64,000 nucleotides of DNA from Streptomyces flavidovirens DSM 40150 (GCF_000429085.1 NZ_AUBE01000002.1:288824-352823); one strand, 5' to 3'; counted from the first letter of the stretch, positions 16,115 through 25,081 are shown. Program-made: numbers and translations. The notes: generated from the letters alone by a model not told the origin.

Positions 16115-17834
16115 CGTCTCCACCGGCTCCGACACACGCGGACTGATCGTCTACCTCTTCGGCCCCGGCCGCCGCGACGAGCACACCGACCCGCACATCG
16201 TCGCCGCCTGGGACATGGCCGGCGCCCCCGACCCCGGCCGCGACCCTGAGGCCACCTACACCCAGCTCGCCAGGCGCCTAGACCACCACGTCGACCTGCG
16301 GACCCGCGAACTGGGCGGCCACAAACCGCCGCAGCACGTGTGGCACTGTCCGGTCCGCACCGCACCCGGCGACCGCTACCTCACCGACACCGAGTGGGCA
16401 GAAGTCGCCCGCCGCATCGTGGCCGCCACAGGCATCGCGCCCGAGGGCGACGAGAAAGCATGCCGGTGGATCGCGGTACGGCACGCCGACGACCACATCC
16501 ACATCATGGCCACCACCGTTCGCGCTGACGGGCGCCGCCCCCGCACCCACCGCGACGGCCAGCGGGCACAGCAGGAGTGCCGCAAGATCGAAGCCGAATT
16601 CGGACTGCGCCGCCTGAAGTCCGGCGACCTCACCGCACCGCCCACACCGACCGGCGCCGAGCGCGCCAAGGCCCAGCGCCAGGGCCAGCAGGTCACCGCC
16701 CGCCAGTGGCTGCGCGAACAGGCATACGCCGTGGCTGCCGCCGTACGCACCGTGGAGGATTACTTCACCGTCCTGCAGTCCTTGGGCATCCAGGTCAAGA
16801 CCCGCATCGGCCCCGAGACCGGCGACGTAATCGGCTACAGCCTCGCCGCCCCCGGCGACACCGCCCAAGACGAACCGGTCTGGTACGGCGGCTCTAAACT
16901 CGCCCCCGACCTGTCCATCAACCGCCTCCGCGAACGCCTTCCCACCCAGAATGTGGCCGACCGCCCGCAGCATGTGGCGGACCCCGACGAGGCATGGCGG
17001 CACACCACCAGCGCCCTGCACACCGCCCACACCATCCTTAACTCCGGCGACGAAGCCGCCGCCCAGGGCCACCTGGCCGCCTTCGGCGACGCCCTGTACA
17101 ACGTGGCGAGCGCCACCTCCGGCCCGCATCGGGCGGAACTGCATGCGGCAGCGCGGGCGTTCGACCGCGCGCGCCGCTCGACGGTCCGCGCCGATCACCA
17201 GGCCGCCACCGCCCTGCGCGAGGCCGCCAAGGAGCTCGCCTACGCCTCCCATGAGCCGGGCGGCCTCGCCATCGCCCTGGTCTTCGCCGCCCTCCACCTG
17301 GCGCGCGCCGCCGCGAAGTGGCACGAGCAACGCGGCCACCAGCAGCAGGTCGCAGCAGCCGAGGAAGCCTTCCGCCACCTGCAGGCCGGCTACCAGCGGG
17401 CCGCCAAGCCGGTCCTGGCAGACCTCGCCCGACGCGCTCCCCGCGCCACAACCATCCGCCGCTACGAGGACGATCTTCGTGCGGCCATCCCCGACCACGC
17501 CGACCGCATCCTCACCGACCCGTCCTGGATCGCCCTGACCACCACCCTCGCCCGCGCCGAAACCGCCGGCCACAACCCCCGCCGCTTCCTGGCCGAAGTC
17601 GTCGCCCACCGAGAACTCGACACCGCAGAACACCCCGCCGAGGTCCTCAACTGGCGCATCACCACCCAGCCCAACAAGCGAGCACGGGCCGCACGCAGGC
17701 GACCCATCGGCGCCACGTCCTCGCAGCCCTCTGCGTCGACACCTTCAGCTACGGCCGTGAGGACGACGCAGCCTGAGGAACGCGGGCGGCACGGTAGCCG
17801 TCCCGAAACGGGACACGCAAGGCCGCGGAGTTAG
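16104..17834 (+). CDS. Relaxase/mobilisation nuclease
   Basis: 576 residues. It has a MobA/VirD2-like N-terminal domain: GLIVYLFGPGRRDEHTDPHIVAAWD, HVWHCPVRTAPGDRYLTDTEWAEVARRIV, and the metal-binding histidines in RHADDHIHIMATTVRADG. This pattern is common in Streptomyces integrative elements. It would nick oriT and pilot the strand. The C-terminal half is helical and alanine-rich. It is translationally coupled to mobC by overlap. No coupling ATPase is encoded in the element. Confidence 0.88.
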   Translation: MVPDVSTGSDTRGLIVYLFGPGRRDEHTDPHIVAAWDMAGAPDPGRDPEATYTQLARRLDHHVDLRTRELGGHKPPQHVWHCPVRTAPGDRYLTDTEWAEVARRIVAATGIAPEGDEKACRWIAVRHADDHIHIMATTVRADGRRPRTHRDGQRAQQECRKIEAEFGLRRLKSGDLTAPPTPTGAERAKAQRQGQQVTARQWLREQAYAVAAAVRTVEDYFTVLQSLGIQVKTRIGPETGDVIGYSLAAPGDTAQDEPVWYGGSKLAPDLSINRLRERLPTQNVADRPQHVADPDEAWRHTTSALHTAHTILNSGDEAAAQGHLAAFGDALYNVASATSGPHRAELHAAARAFDRARRSTVRADHQAATALREAAKELAYASHEPGGLAIALVFAALHLARAAAKWHEQRGHQQQVAAAEEAFRHLQAGYQRAAKPVLADLARRAPRATTIRRYEDDLRAAIPDHADRILTDPSWIALTTTLARAETAGHNPRRFLAEVVAHRELDTAEHPAEVLNWRITTQPNKRARAARRRPIGATSSQPSASTPSATAVRTTQPEERGRHGSRPETGHARPRS

Positions 17835-17935
17835 GCGGTGTCGGCGCACGTCATGGGTTCCATCTGGCGGCTGCTCGGGCGGAGGGGCGCTTCGCTGTCC
17901 ACTGGCGACGGACGGCCGGGGTGCCCCTTCGCTCT

Positions 17936-18481
17936 TCAGCCTGCTTGGCGGCGGGCGCGCACCATGGCCATGAGAACCGGCGAATCAGGTGAGGGCTGGG
18001 ACTGCCCTATGTCCTTGTACCCCCATGACTCGTAGAGGCCGTGGACCTTTCCGTCGCCGGCCAGGGGGTTGACCATAAGGGTCACTTGCTCCTCGGCGCG
18101 ATGTGCGAGGAGGGAGTCGTGGATGCGCCGTGAGGCTCCTGTCTTGCGCCACGGCACTCGGACCATCAGTTCCTTGATGGCCAGGGTGGAGGGCTGGGTG
18201 ATGGCTTCGGACAGTGGGTGGTTGATCCGCTTCCACCAGCGATCGTCATGCTCGATACGGTTGGCGTAGATGTAGCCGACAGCTTCCTCTCCGTCATACC
18301 CGACGACAGCTTCCCAGCCTGGTTCCGTGGCATGGCGAGCCAGGCGCTCGCCGTACCGTTCGACGGAGTAGTGAGGGTCGTGGAGACGGTCGGCTCGAAC
18401 CTCGGCGTAGATCCCGATCAACGTGTCCCAGACCGCTTCCACCTCAGAGAAGTGTCGGAGTTCGATGCCCGCTGTCTTCAC
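17936..18481 (-). CDS. GNAT-family N-acetyltransferase
   Basis: 181 residues with a GNAT fold: VEAVWDTLIGIYAEVRADRLHDPHYSVERY, GYDGEEAVGYIYANRI, the acetyl-CoA-binding strand AIKELMVRVPWRKTGASRRIHDSLLAHR, and LYESWGYKDIGQSQ near the C-terminus. The GTG start overlaps the stop of the upstream XRE gene (GTGA), so they are co-translated. Substrate unknown; it may modify a product of the peptide cluster, but this is a guess. Confidence 0.85.
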   Translation of the reverse strand: MKTAGIELRHFSEVEAVWDTLIGIYAEVRADRLHDPHYSVERYGERLARHATEPGWEAVVGYDGEEAVGYIYANRIEHDDRWWKRINHPLSEAITQPSTLAIKELMVRVPWRKTGASRRIHDSLLAHRAEEQVTLMVNPLAGDGKVHGLYESWGYKDIGQSQPSPDSPVLMAMVRARRQAG

Positions 18482-19737
18482 GAGGCGTCCCTTCGAAAGT
18501 CATGGATGTATTGGTCCCAAGTCTCGGCTGCCTTGCTGTGCAGCGCTGCGGAGCGGAGCTTGTCGCCGAATTCGTTGAGCATTCGAGCCACCCGAGGGTG
18601 TGAGCTGCTGGCGCCGCTGGTGATGGTCATGGCGGTCGAGACAGCGGGTTCCAGGTCTCCCTGCCCAAGCTGGGCGTGCGCGAGCCGGGCGGTGGCAATA
18701 GCCCGGCTTCGCTGCATGTGGGGACGGAGCAGCGCGATACTCCGGTGAGCGTGTGCTTCGGCCCGTGCGTAGTCGCCGAGGCCGAGGTGTGCGGTGAGGG
18801 CAAGACTTTCGATTTCGGCCTGATCGAAGAAGGCCGTCATCCATGTGGGCCGCTCGATGTCGGGTTCCGCGCGCCCGTAGGCGGCCTGGGCCTTGTCGAT
18901 AGATCGCCTCACGGCGATGCGGTCACCGGTCAGGCCGAAGATCGCCGCATGGCGTGCGTGCCCCAGCGAGGCAAAGAGCGGGTCGCGTCTGGTGATGGGG
19001 AGGGTGCGTGCCACGTCGTTGGCGGCCAGGGCGTCGATGGGACGGCCGAGGTGCCGATAGAGGCTGCCGGCATGGGACCAGATGCGGAATTGGATGGCAG
19101 GATCTCCGGACATCGCGGCGAGGCTGGACGCGCGGTCGAGATAGCGCTGCGCCTCATTGAACCGGCGGCCGTCGATCGCTGCCCATAGGGCGCTGGAGGT
19201 GAACGACGCGGCGCACGTGTAGATGCTGCTCCGCACTCTCTGGCTGGTAGCTCCCCGCTGGAGTAGCGACAGCGCTTCGCCTGCCAGGGCAGAGGCTTGG
19301 GTCTCGATGCTCACGCGCCCGCCGTACCGATGGTCCTGGGCGACGATCGCAGCAAACTTTGCCTCAAGGCGGGCCACGTCGCTGTGGCCAACGCGCTTGG
19401 GGGAGGCGAGGGCTGGTGCGGCAACGGCTGCCGTGGTGCCTGCGGCCGAAGTGATGAAGGTGCGACGCCGCACGGGGTCCTCCTGCGGAGCTGCGGTGCG
19501 TGGTGGGCTGAACCCTAAGTCCTCAGTCGGGCACCCGAAAACCCTCTCAAGCGCGGCACAGTTGCGTCCGATAGGCCGCTTGGTTTTGCCCCCCAGCAGG
19601 TTGCGGACGGTACGCGCCGAGACATCCCCCGGTTTCCCGGTGATCTCCTGGAGGGCCTGGTTCATCCGACGTGCCAACTCTTCCTGCGTGAGACCAAGTT
19701 CCTCCATCCGGCGTCTCAGGATGGCGTTCGCTCCCAT
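18478..19737 (-). CDS. XRE-family regulator with TPR-like C-terminal domain
   Basis: 419 residues from the ATG at 19737 (MGANAILRRRMEELGLTQEELARRMNQ...). After the HTH is a long helical-repeat region (ALWAAIDGRRFNEAQRYLDRASSLA, AHAQLGQGDLEPAVSTAM) like the TPR regulators found beside Streptomyces peptide clusters. A segment RRRTFITSAAGTTAAVAAPAL joins the two parts. No Shine-Dalgarno is seen. It diverges from the ATPase gene at 19986, with a candidate operator between them. Confidence 0.85.
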   Translation of the reverse strand: MGANAILRRRMEELGLTQEELARRMNQALQEITGKPGDVSARTVRNLLGGKTKRPIGRNCAALERVFGCPTEDLGFSPPRTAAPQEDPVRRRTFITSAAGTTAAVAAPALASPKRVGHSDVARLEAKFAAIVAQDHRYGGRVSIETQASALAGEALSLLQRGATSQRVRSSIYTCAASFTSSALWAAIDGRRFNEAQRYLDRASSLAAMSGDPAIQFRIWSHAGSLYRHLGRPIDALAANDVARTLPITRRDPLFASLGHARHAAIFGLTGDRIAVRRSIDKAQAAYGRAEPDIERPTWMTAFFDQAEIESLALTAHLGLGDYARAEAHAHRSIALLRPHMQRSRAIATARLAHAQLGQGDLEPAVSTAMTITSGASSSHPRVARMLNEFGDKLRSAALHSKAAETWDQYIHDFRRDAS

Positions 19738-19763
19738 GAACCGAACGTAGCCGCACCAGTACA

Positions 19764-19781
19764 TCCCGCACCAGAGCGGGA
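19764..19781. promoter_or_regulatory. Inverted repeat TCCCGC-N6-GCGGGA
   Basis: Perfect 6-bp arms around ACCAGA, 27 bp upstream of the XRE start in the divergent intergenic region. A plausible operator for that regulator. Confidence 0.4.
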
Positions 19782-19985
19782 GTAATGCGAACGCAAAGTT
19801 TTCCGGTCGGTGCCGCCTGAACGGAACACACTCCTTCCTGTTTCTCAGCATCCCTCGGTCGTTGACTGGTCCGAGTCGCCAGGCAGCCTGCCCTCCCACG
19901 GCACTCCAGCCCGGCGACACGGAGGAGAGCAACCGACCCCGCCCCGAGGGGTCGGCTGCTCCACCATCCCCGGAGGGAAGACCTC

Positions 19986-20408
19986 GTGACCATGATCGCG
20001 ACAAGGCCCAACGCCACCGGTTCCCCTGGCTACAGCGAGACGCTGCCGTGTGAGGCGGAATCCGCGAGCCAAGCTCGGCTGCTGGTCAGCGCCGCCCTGC
20101 ACACGTGGCAGCTCAGCCACCTGATCGATGACGGGCAGCTCATCGTTTCCGAGCTGGTAGCGAACGCTGTGCAGCACAGTCACTGCCACAGCGTGCGCGT
20201 CAGCGTGGAACGCCCCGCAGGGGGCCGAGTCCGGGTGGCCGTATCCGACAAGTCTCGGACCAAGCCTGCTGCCGCAACGCCGAACACGGACGAGGAAGCC
20301 GGCCGCGGCCTGCTCCTCGTTGACAGCGTGGCGGACAACTGGGGCGTCGACTACCGCGCCTGGGGCAAGGTCGTCTGGGCCGATCTCCGCACCGAGGGGA
20401 GCGCTTGA
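19986..20408 (+). CDS. RsbW-like HATPase-fold protein
   Basis: 140 residues. It has the GHKL ATP-binding motifs: the N box LIVSELVANAVQHSH and the G1/G2 region VAVSDKSRTKP...EEAGRGLLLVDSVADNWGVD. It is a single-domain anti-sigma/serine-kinase-like protein, very common in Streptomyces. GTG start after GGAGGGAAG. Its stop overlaps the next start (TGATG), forming an operon that leads toward the graspetide genes. Probably regulatory. Confidence 0.88.
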   Translation: MTMIATRPNATGSPGYSETLPCEAESASQARLLVSAALHTWQLSHLIDDGQLIVSELVANAVQHSHCHSVRVSVERPAGGRVRVAVSDKSRTKPAAATPNTDEEAGRGLLLVDSVADNWGVDYRAWGKVVWADLRTEGSA

Positions 20409-20968
20409 TGGCCAGGCACGCCAAGCGGCGGGTGTCCTTCTCCATCGTTCCCCGCGGCCTCGCGCTTCGCGGGTCCGCCGACCGCCGTGAGACCGGCTCC
20501 GCATGGGGGCACGCCCTGCCCGAGCGCGGATTCGCCGTGTCAGAGGAGGTGCAGCCGGACACGGACCTCCTCCTGCGGTTTCTCGACGCGATGCGGCGCC
20601 AGCAGGTCCAGGACCGGGGCAGCGAGCCGGCGACGCCCATCACGGCCGAGGCCATCCAGCAGACGGCGGACTACGTGCTCAGCAGCCACCTGGACAAGGC
20701 TGAGGATGGCGAGCTTAACGCGACCGTACTCACGCTTCAGGGCTACCTCTCCGCCCTCGCACAGGAGGCGGAGGCGCAGTTGGACACGGGCCGCGCCGTC
20801 GTCCGCGAGATGGTCAACCGAGCTCGGACCCTTGCCGACGAAGAATGCCAGCCGTCCCGGAAGAGCGCCAGGCACGCGGCCCAGACGGCTCGTGACCTCC
20901 TGGCTCTGTTGGCGCGTGAAGGCTGGAAAGCCTCCCCGGCGGACTCGAAGGAGCCGCTCAGTGCCTAG
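20408..20968 (+). CDS. Hypothetical helical protein, possibly DUF6415-like
   Basis: 186 residues. The first about 40 are basic, then comes a helical domain (ITAEAIQQTADYVLSSHL...LNATVLTLQGYLSALAQEAEAQLDTGRAVVREMVNRARTLADE...TARDLLALLAREGW). The pattern resembles DUF6415 proteins that accompany Streptomyces natural-product regulators, but I am not certain. The ATG overlaps the upstream stop by one base. Confidence 0.7.
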   Translation: MARHAKRRVSFSIVPRGLALRGSADRRETGSAWGHALPERGFAVSEEVQPDTDLLLRFLDAMRRQQVQDRGSEPATPITAEAIQQTADYVLSSHLDKAEDGELNATVLTLQGYLSALAQEAEAQLDTGRAVVREMVNRARTLADEECQPSRKSARHAAQTARDLLALLAREGWKASPADSKEPLSA

Positions 20969-21581
20969 GAAGATGCTCTCCAAGCCAACCGTGACGCCAT
21001 TCGTCGTTGCCTACGACGACGAACAGGGCGGGCCAGAGAACGACCTGATCATTCACTTCACTCCGGAGCCACGACTCGCGTACAGGGTGCCGCAGCCCGG
21101 CGAGCGCGACCGAGGAGGAGTGCTCTGGGCGCGCGTTGAGCGCACTTCCCGCAAGGGAAGGCCGCTCTACAACCTCATGAACGCCGACCGTCAGCGCGAA
21201 TGCATGTACGACTTGCTCTGCCAGGTGTGCTCAGAGCCCGCGAGCCGCAACGAGGACGGCTGGCTCTTCCTGGACTGGCGCATGCCGCAGGACCCGCCGA
21301 CGTGGCCGGAAGGTTCGCTCACGAACATGCCCCCGGTGTGCGCGGGGTGCGCGCGGGTGGCGGTCGAGCAGTGCCCGCACTCTGACCGCTTCGTTCCACT
21401 GCGCGTCAAGCTGCCTCGGCTCTGGGGCGTGTCCGGGGTCGCCTACCAGTGGACCGGAACCGGATGGCGGACCGACGGCACGATCCCGTGGCTGAAGTAC
21501 GGAGACGACCGCCTGCGCACCGTGCTGGCCTCCCAGCTCATTCGGGAGCTGCGCAAGGTCACCGTCGTAGACCTCCCCTGA
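20961..21581 (+). CDS. Hypothetical protein with a CxxC...CxxC zinc site
   Basis: 206 residues from the GTG at 20961 (AAGGAG upstream), overlapping the previous gene by 8 bp. The centre has CQVCSEPASRNEDGWLFLDW...PPVCAGCARVAVEQCPH, a likely structural zinc finger. The rest is mixed alpha/beta. Part of the regulator cassette before the peptide cluster; I do not recognise a named family. Confidence 0.75.
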   Translation: MPRKMLSKPTVTPFVVAYDDEQGGPENDLIIHFTPEPRLAYRVPQPGERDRGGVLWARVERTSRKGRPLYNLMNADRQRECMYDLLCQVCSEPASRNEDGWLFLDWRMPQDPPTWPEGSLTNMPPVCAGCARVAVEQCPHSDRFVPLRVKLPRLWGVSGVAYQWTGTGWRTDGTIPWLKYGDDRLRTVLASQLIRELRKVTVVDLP

Positions 21582-21639
21582 GCCGCCCCTGTTCGGGAGG
21601 CGCAGATCTACACCCCACAGAAATGAGGAACAGGAAGCC

Positions 21640-21942
21640 ATGTCGGAGTTCTGGAGCCTGCGCCGCATCCGCACCTACCTGGCCATGCAGAGACTCTTCG
21701 AGCCCTATGACGCCGTTGACGCCATGGTCGAGCAAATGGGCGGCGCCGACATGCCGGCCGAGCGCACGTGCCTGCGGATTTCCGCCTTCGGGTTCCGGGC
21801 GCAGGCCGAAGGCAAGTCTGGGTTCGCCGCCCTGAAGGTCATCCGCGAGCAGAACCCGGCCGTGGTCCACGCCCTCTACACCTACCTGGCCGTGATGGGC
21901 GTGCTCATGGCACTGACCCTCGGCGTCTTCCTGCCGAAGTAA
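21640..21942 (+). CDS. Small protein with C-terminal membrane segment
   Basis: 100 residues. A soluble N-terminal part (MSEFWSLRRIRTYLAMQRLFEPYDAVDAMVEQMGG...) ends in a single transmembrane helix (ALYTYLAVMGVLMALTLGVFLP). It sits 58 bp after the zinc-site gene, in the same direction. Function unknown. Confidence 0.65.
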   Translation: MSEFWSLRRIRTYLAMQRLFEPYDAVDAMVEQMGGADMPAERTCLRISAFGFRAQAEGKSGFAALKVIREQNPAVVHALYTYLAVMGVLMALTLGVFLPK

Positions 21943-22094
21943 CGACGACTTCCGCCACCGGCGGGGACTTCCCGAGGCGCCGGTACCCATCACGGCCGGC
22001 AGCCCAACCGATGGCGGGTGCCCGCTCCGTAGTGACGGACGGGCCACCCCGAGCCCAGCCGGGCACGGGCACGACGACAAAAGGAGGTCACGCG

Positions 22095-22253
22095 ATGCGC
22101 GCGATCACCGAGACGACCGAGACGGAAAAGCCCGACGTCGTCGAGAGCGACATCGAGATCGCCGAGGAGCCGGGGGAAAACGGCGCCGCCGACGACGAGG
22201 GCGACGGCGACACCGCCGAGCCGCTCGGCGCGTACGCGGTGCTCCTCGCGTAA
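22095..22253 (+). CDS. Small acidic peptide, possible second RiPP precursor
   Basis: 52 residues (MRAITETTETEKPDVVESDIEIAEEP...GAYAVLLA) with an excellent ribosome binding site (AAGGAGGTC). It is very acidic except for a hydrophobic tail. It is located just ahead of the graspetide precursor. VVESDIEIAE loosely recalls the FxLD-type leader, but no Cys or Ser/Thr-rich core is present. It may be a precursor, a degenerate one, or a small regulator. Confidence 0.55.
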   Translation: MRAITETTETEKPDVVESDIEIAEEPGENGAADDEGDGDTAEPLGAYAVLLA

Positions 22254-22309
22254 CAGCACCGATAGCGCCAACTCCATCAGTCCACCCGAACCGACTCTGA
22301 GGAGCTTTC

Positions 22310-22570
22310 GTGACCACTTCCGCTGAACAGCTCATCCCCGCCCGCCCTTGGGGTGTCGGCCGACTCGCGCCGTACCCGACCACCGTTCGCCGCCCGCACG
22401 CCACGGTCACCATCGACCCCGGCACGCAGACCGGCGTGTACCGCGACCGTCTCGGCCAGGTGGTCGAGATGGGTCGGCACGGCACCAGCTCCGGCACCGA
22501 GACCTCCACGACCACGAACTCCGACTCCGCGCCCGACCAGGGCCACGACCAGGACAGCCAGCAGGACTGA
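22310..22570 (+). CDS. tgmA: ATP-grasp-modified RiPP (graspetide) precursor peptide
   Basis: 86 residues. The leader has PARPWGVGRLAPYP, matching the P-[FW]-G-[LV] recognition motif of ATP-grasp target peptides, then TVTIDPGTQTGVYRDRLGQVVEMGRHGT. The C-terminal core is Thr/Ser-rich (GTSSGTETSTTTN) followed by an Asp-rich segment (SDSAPDQGHDQDSQQD): side-chain donors and acceptors for ester crosslinks. GTG start with GAGGAG. Its stop overlaps the ligase start. Family assignment is from these motifs and gene order. Confidence 0.88.
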   Translation: MTTSAEQLIPARPWGVGRLAPYPTTVRRPHATVTIDPGTQTGVYRDRLGQVVEMGRHGTSSGTETSTTTNSDSAPDQGHDQDSQQD

Positions 22571-23535
22571 TGAACGCGACCGAGAAGAGGCCGGTCCTGG
22601 TGGTCACCGAAGCGGACGACATCACCGCCGACATGGTGATCGCCGAACTGAACCGGCGAGGTGTGCCGGTGGTCAGGTTCAATCCCGCCGACATCGGCGG
22701 GGAGCTGACGGTCTCGGCTCGGTTCGGCACCTGCCCGGCCCCTGTGGCCGGGCAGGTCCGTACCCCGTCGAGAACCACCGACCTGTCCCGATTACGGGCG
22801 GTGTACTGGCGCCGGCCCGTCTGGCCCGCCTTCCAGCACCTGGGCGACGACGATGCGCGGTTCGCGGCTGCTCAGGTCCGCTACGGGCTGGGAGGCACGC
22901 TGTACGCCCTCGACGGTCCGCTGTGGGTCAACCATCCACTCCGCAACGCAGCCGCCGACTACAAGCCCGCTCAGCTCGCCCTCGCTCAGCGCCTCGGTCT
23001 TACGGTCCCGCCGACGCTCGTGACCAACGATCCGGTCGAGGCACGCGTGTTCATCACGGCCCACGGACAGGTGATCTACAAGACGCTGCGGTGGACCCCG
23101 TACGAGCGAGATGGCGTTCCGGTGACCGGCTGGGCGGAACCGGTCACGGCCGCCGAGATCGACGACAGCGTGCGCGTGACGCCGCACTTGTTCCAGGCCC
23201 GCGTGGACAAGGTTGCCGACGTACGGGTGCTGGTGGTCGGCCGGCGGGTGTTCGCCGTACGGATCGACTCCGGCCTGCTGGACTGGCGCAAGGACTACTC
23301 CGCCCTTTCCTACACCGTGGTAGACCTGCCCGACCTCGTGGCCAAGGCCCTCCTTGCCTATCTGGACCACTTCCGGCTGGTGTCCGGGAGCTTTGACCTC
23401 GCCGTGGACCGGGCGGGTGACTACTGGTGGCTGGAGCTGAATCCGAATGGCCAATGGGGGTGGCTGGAGGAGAACACCGGACTCAAGATGTCCGCCGCAT
23501 TCGCTGACCTGCTGACACAAGGAGAATCCCCATGA
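22570..23535 (+). CDS. tgmB: ATP-grasp ribosomal peptide maturase (SAV_5884-type)
   Basis: 321 residues; joins Asp/Glu side chains to Ser/Thr or Lys of the precursor using ATP. The N-terminal pre-ATP-grasp domain is VLVVTEADDITADMVIAELNRRGVPVVRFNPADI. The grasp domain has VIYKTLRWTPY (ATP lysine), DVRVLVVGRRVFAVRIDS, SFDLAVD, and LELNPNGQWGWLE near residue 288, with the metal-binding Glu/Asn. Coupled to the precursor (TGATG) and to the next gene (4-bp overlap). Confidence 0.92.
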   Translation: MNATEKRPVLVVTEADDITADMVIAELNRRGVPVVRFNPADIGGELTVSARFGTCPAPVAGQVRTPSRTTDLSRLRAVYWRRPVWPAFQHLGDDDARFAAAQVRYGLGGTLYALDGPLWVNHPLRNAAADYKPAQLALAQRLGLTVPPTLVTNDPVEARVFITAHGQVIYKTLRWTPYERDGVPVTGWAEPVTAAEIDDSVRVTPHLFQARVDKVADVRVLVVGRRVFAVRIDSGLLDWRKDYSALSYTVVDLPDLVAKALLAYLDHFRLVSGSFDLAVDRAGDYWWLELNPNGQWGWLEENTGLKMSAAFADLLTQGESP

Positions 23536-24701
23536 CCGATACCGCGCGCGAGCGGCGTGCCCTGGCCGACCGGCTGGAGAAGGCCGGCGTCCTCAAGACA
23601 CCCCAGTGGCGAGCCGCGGTGGAGGCTGTACCCCGCGAACTCTTCCTGAACCCCGGCGTCTTCCTTCCCGTGGACGGCGGCCGATGGCGGCCGGTCACCG
23701 CTGTAGGAGCCGACCCGGCGGAGTGGGCACAGATCGCCTACAGCGACCAGTCCCTGACCACCCAGCTCGACGGACACCTGACCGCCGACCAGACCACGGA
23801 TCTCGTCGCGGGCTCGCCCACCTCTTCCTCCACCACTCCGGTCACCGTCGTCGACATGATCGAGCACCTCGACGTGGAGGACGGGCACCGCGTCCTGGAG
23901 ATCGGCACAGGCACCGGATACTCCTCCGCGCTGATGTGCCACCGCCTCGGCGAAGACAACGTCACGACGATCGAGGTGGACACGGCCGTGGCGGCCCGTG
24001 CAGATGCCGCGCTGGAAACGGCCGGGTTCTCGACCTGGACGGTGACCGGGGACGGGCTTCTCGGACACCCGCGCCGCGCTCCGTATGACCGAGTGATCGC
24101 CACCTGCGCCGTCCGCCGCATCCCCTACACCTGGATCAGGCAGACCAGGCCCGGCGGGACCATCCTGGCCACCGTCGGCGGCGCGTGGTCCTACGGCACC
24201 GGCCTCGCGAAGGTCACCGTCGGCGAGGACGGCACCGCCGCGGGCCGGATCATCGGCCGCTCCTCGTTCATGCAGGCACGCTCGCAAGCCGTGGTGCCGG
24301 TGACCGGCGACCTGTCCGCCCGCACCGCCTACGCCGACAATGTCCGGGAGGCGAGGGTGGCGCCCTCCATGCTGGAGGAGTGGATGCCCGCCTTCCTCGC
24401 CCAGCTCGCTGCCCCCAGCGCACAGTTCGTCCGCGCAACGACGAACGACGGCGCCCAGCTCCTGTACGTCTTCGATCCCGAGCGCGAGTCCTTCGCCGAG
24501 TTCACCTCTGACGGCGACAACTGGACCGTCCGGCAGGGTGGCCCCGTGGCCCTATGGGACGACATCGAGCAAGCGCTCACCGCATGGCAGGACGCGGGAA
24601 GCCCCGACATCACCGCCGTACAGCTCCACATCACCGCCAAAGCCCACACGTACTGGATCGGCGACACCCCAGCACTGCGCTGGCAGCACCCCCTCGCCTG
24701 A
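23532..24701 (+). CDS. tgmC: PIMT-like methyltransferase of the ATP-grasp peptide system
   Basis: 389 residues. The central Rossmann methyltransferase has VLEIGTGTGYSSALMCHRLG (SAM motif I, near residue 121) and is of the protein-L-isoaspartate type: TQLDGHLTADQTTD before it and YDRVIATCAVRRIPYTWIRQTRPGGTIL after it. In fuscimiditide-type graspetides the homologous enzyme methylates a core Asp, which cyclises to an aspartimide. By analogy I expect that here. A C-terminal extension of about 170 residues is typical of this subfamily. Confidence 0.9.
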   Translation: MTDTARERRALADRLEKAGVLKTPQWRAAVEAVPRELFLNPGVFLPVDGGRWRPVTAVGADPAEWAQIAYSDQSLTTQLDGHLTADQTTDLVAGSPTSSSTTPVTVVDMIEHLDVEDGHRVLEIGTGTGYSSALMCHRLGEDNVTTIEVDTAVAARADAALETAGFSTWTVTGDGLLGHPRRAPYDRVIATCAVRRIPYTWIRQTRPGGTILATVGGAWSYGTGLAKVTVGEDGTAAGRIIGRSSFMQARSQAVVPVTGDLSARTAYADNVREARVAPSMLEEWMPAFLAQLAAPSAQFVRATTNDGAQLLYVFDPERESFAEFTSDGDNWTVRQGGPVALWDDIEQALTAWQDAGSPDITAVQLHITAKAHTYWIGDTPALRWQHPLA

Positions 24702-24766
24702 CCATCGGCGCCGAAGAGGGCCGCTACCCTCCTGAGAGAGCAACCGCCGAGCCATAGGGAAGCGCG

Positions 24767-25081
24767 ATGAACGACGAGCCGCTGTCCAACTGGGCGGAGC
24801 GCCGTGACGCGAAGATCGGCCGACTGCGCGCCACGCCGGTCACCAACAGCGAAGGCCCGAAGGGCTCCCACGTGAATCCCGATGCGCCCCGCGCCATCGA
24901 GAGGTGGAACGGCCATGCGTGGGAGCTGCACACCATCGCGTCGAACCTCGCAGAAGCACAGCGCATCCTCCACCCGGACACTACGGAAAGCTCCCCCGCT
25001 CCGGGGTCGGCACCCAATCCCCTCGGCCCAGGAACCGGCAAGCACCGCAAGCCCCAAGCGCCACGATCCGACCACCACTGA
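24767..25081 (+). CDS. Hypothetical protein, DUF6087-like
   Basis: 104 residues: DEPLSNWAERRDAKIGRLRATPVT...GSHVNPDAPRAIERWNGHAWELHTIASNLAEAQRILHP, followed by a Pro/His-rich tail. The pattern fits the small DUF6087 proteins I recall from Streptomyces; function unknown. Same direction as the graspetide genes, 65 bp downstream. Confidence 0.65.
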   Translation: MNDEPLSNWAERRDAKIGRLRATPVTNSEGPKGSHVNPDAPRAIERWNGHAWELHTIASNLAEAQRILHPDTTESSPAPGSAPNPLGPGTGKHRKPQAPRSDHH

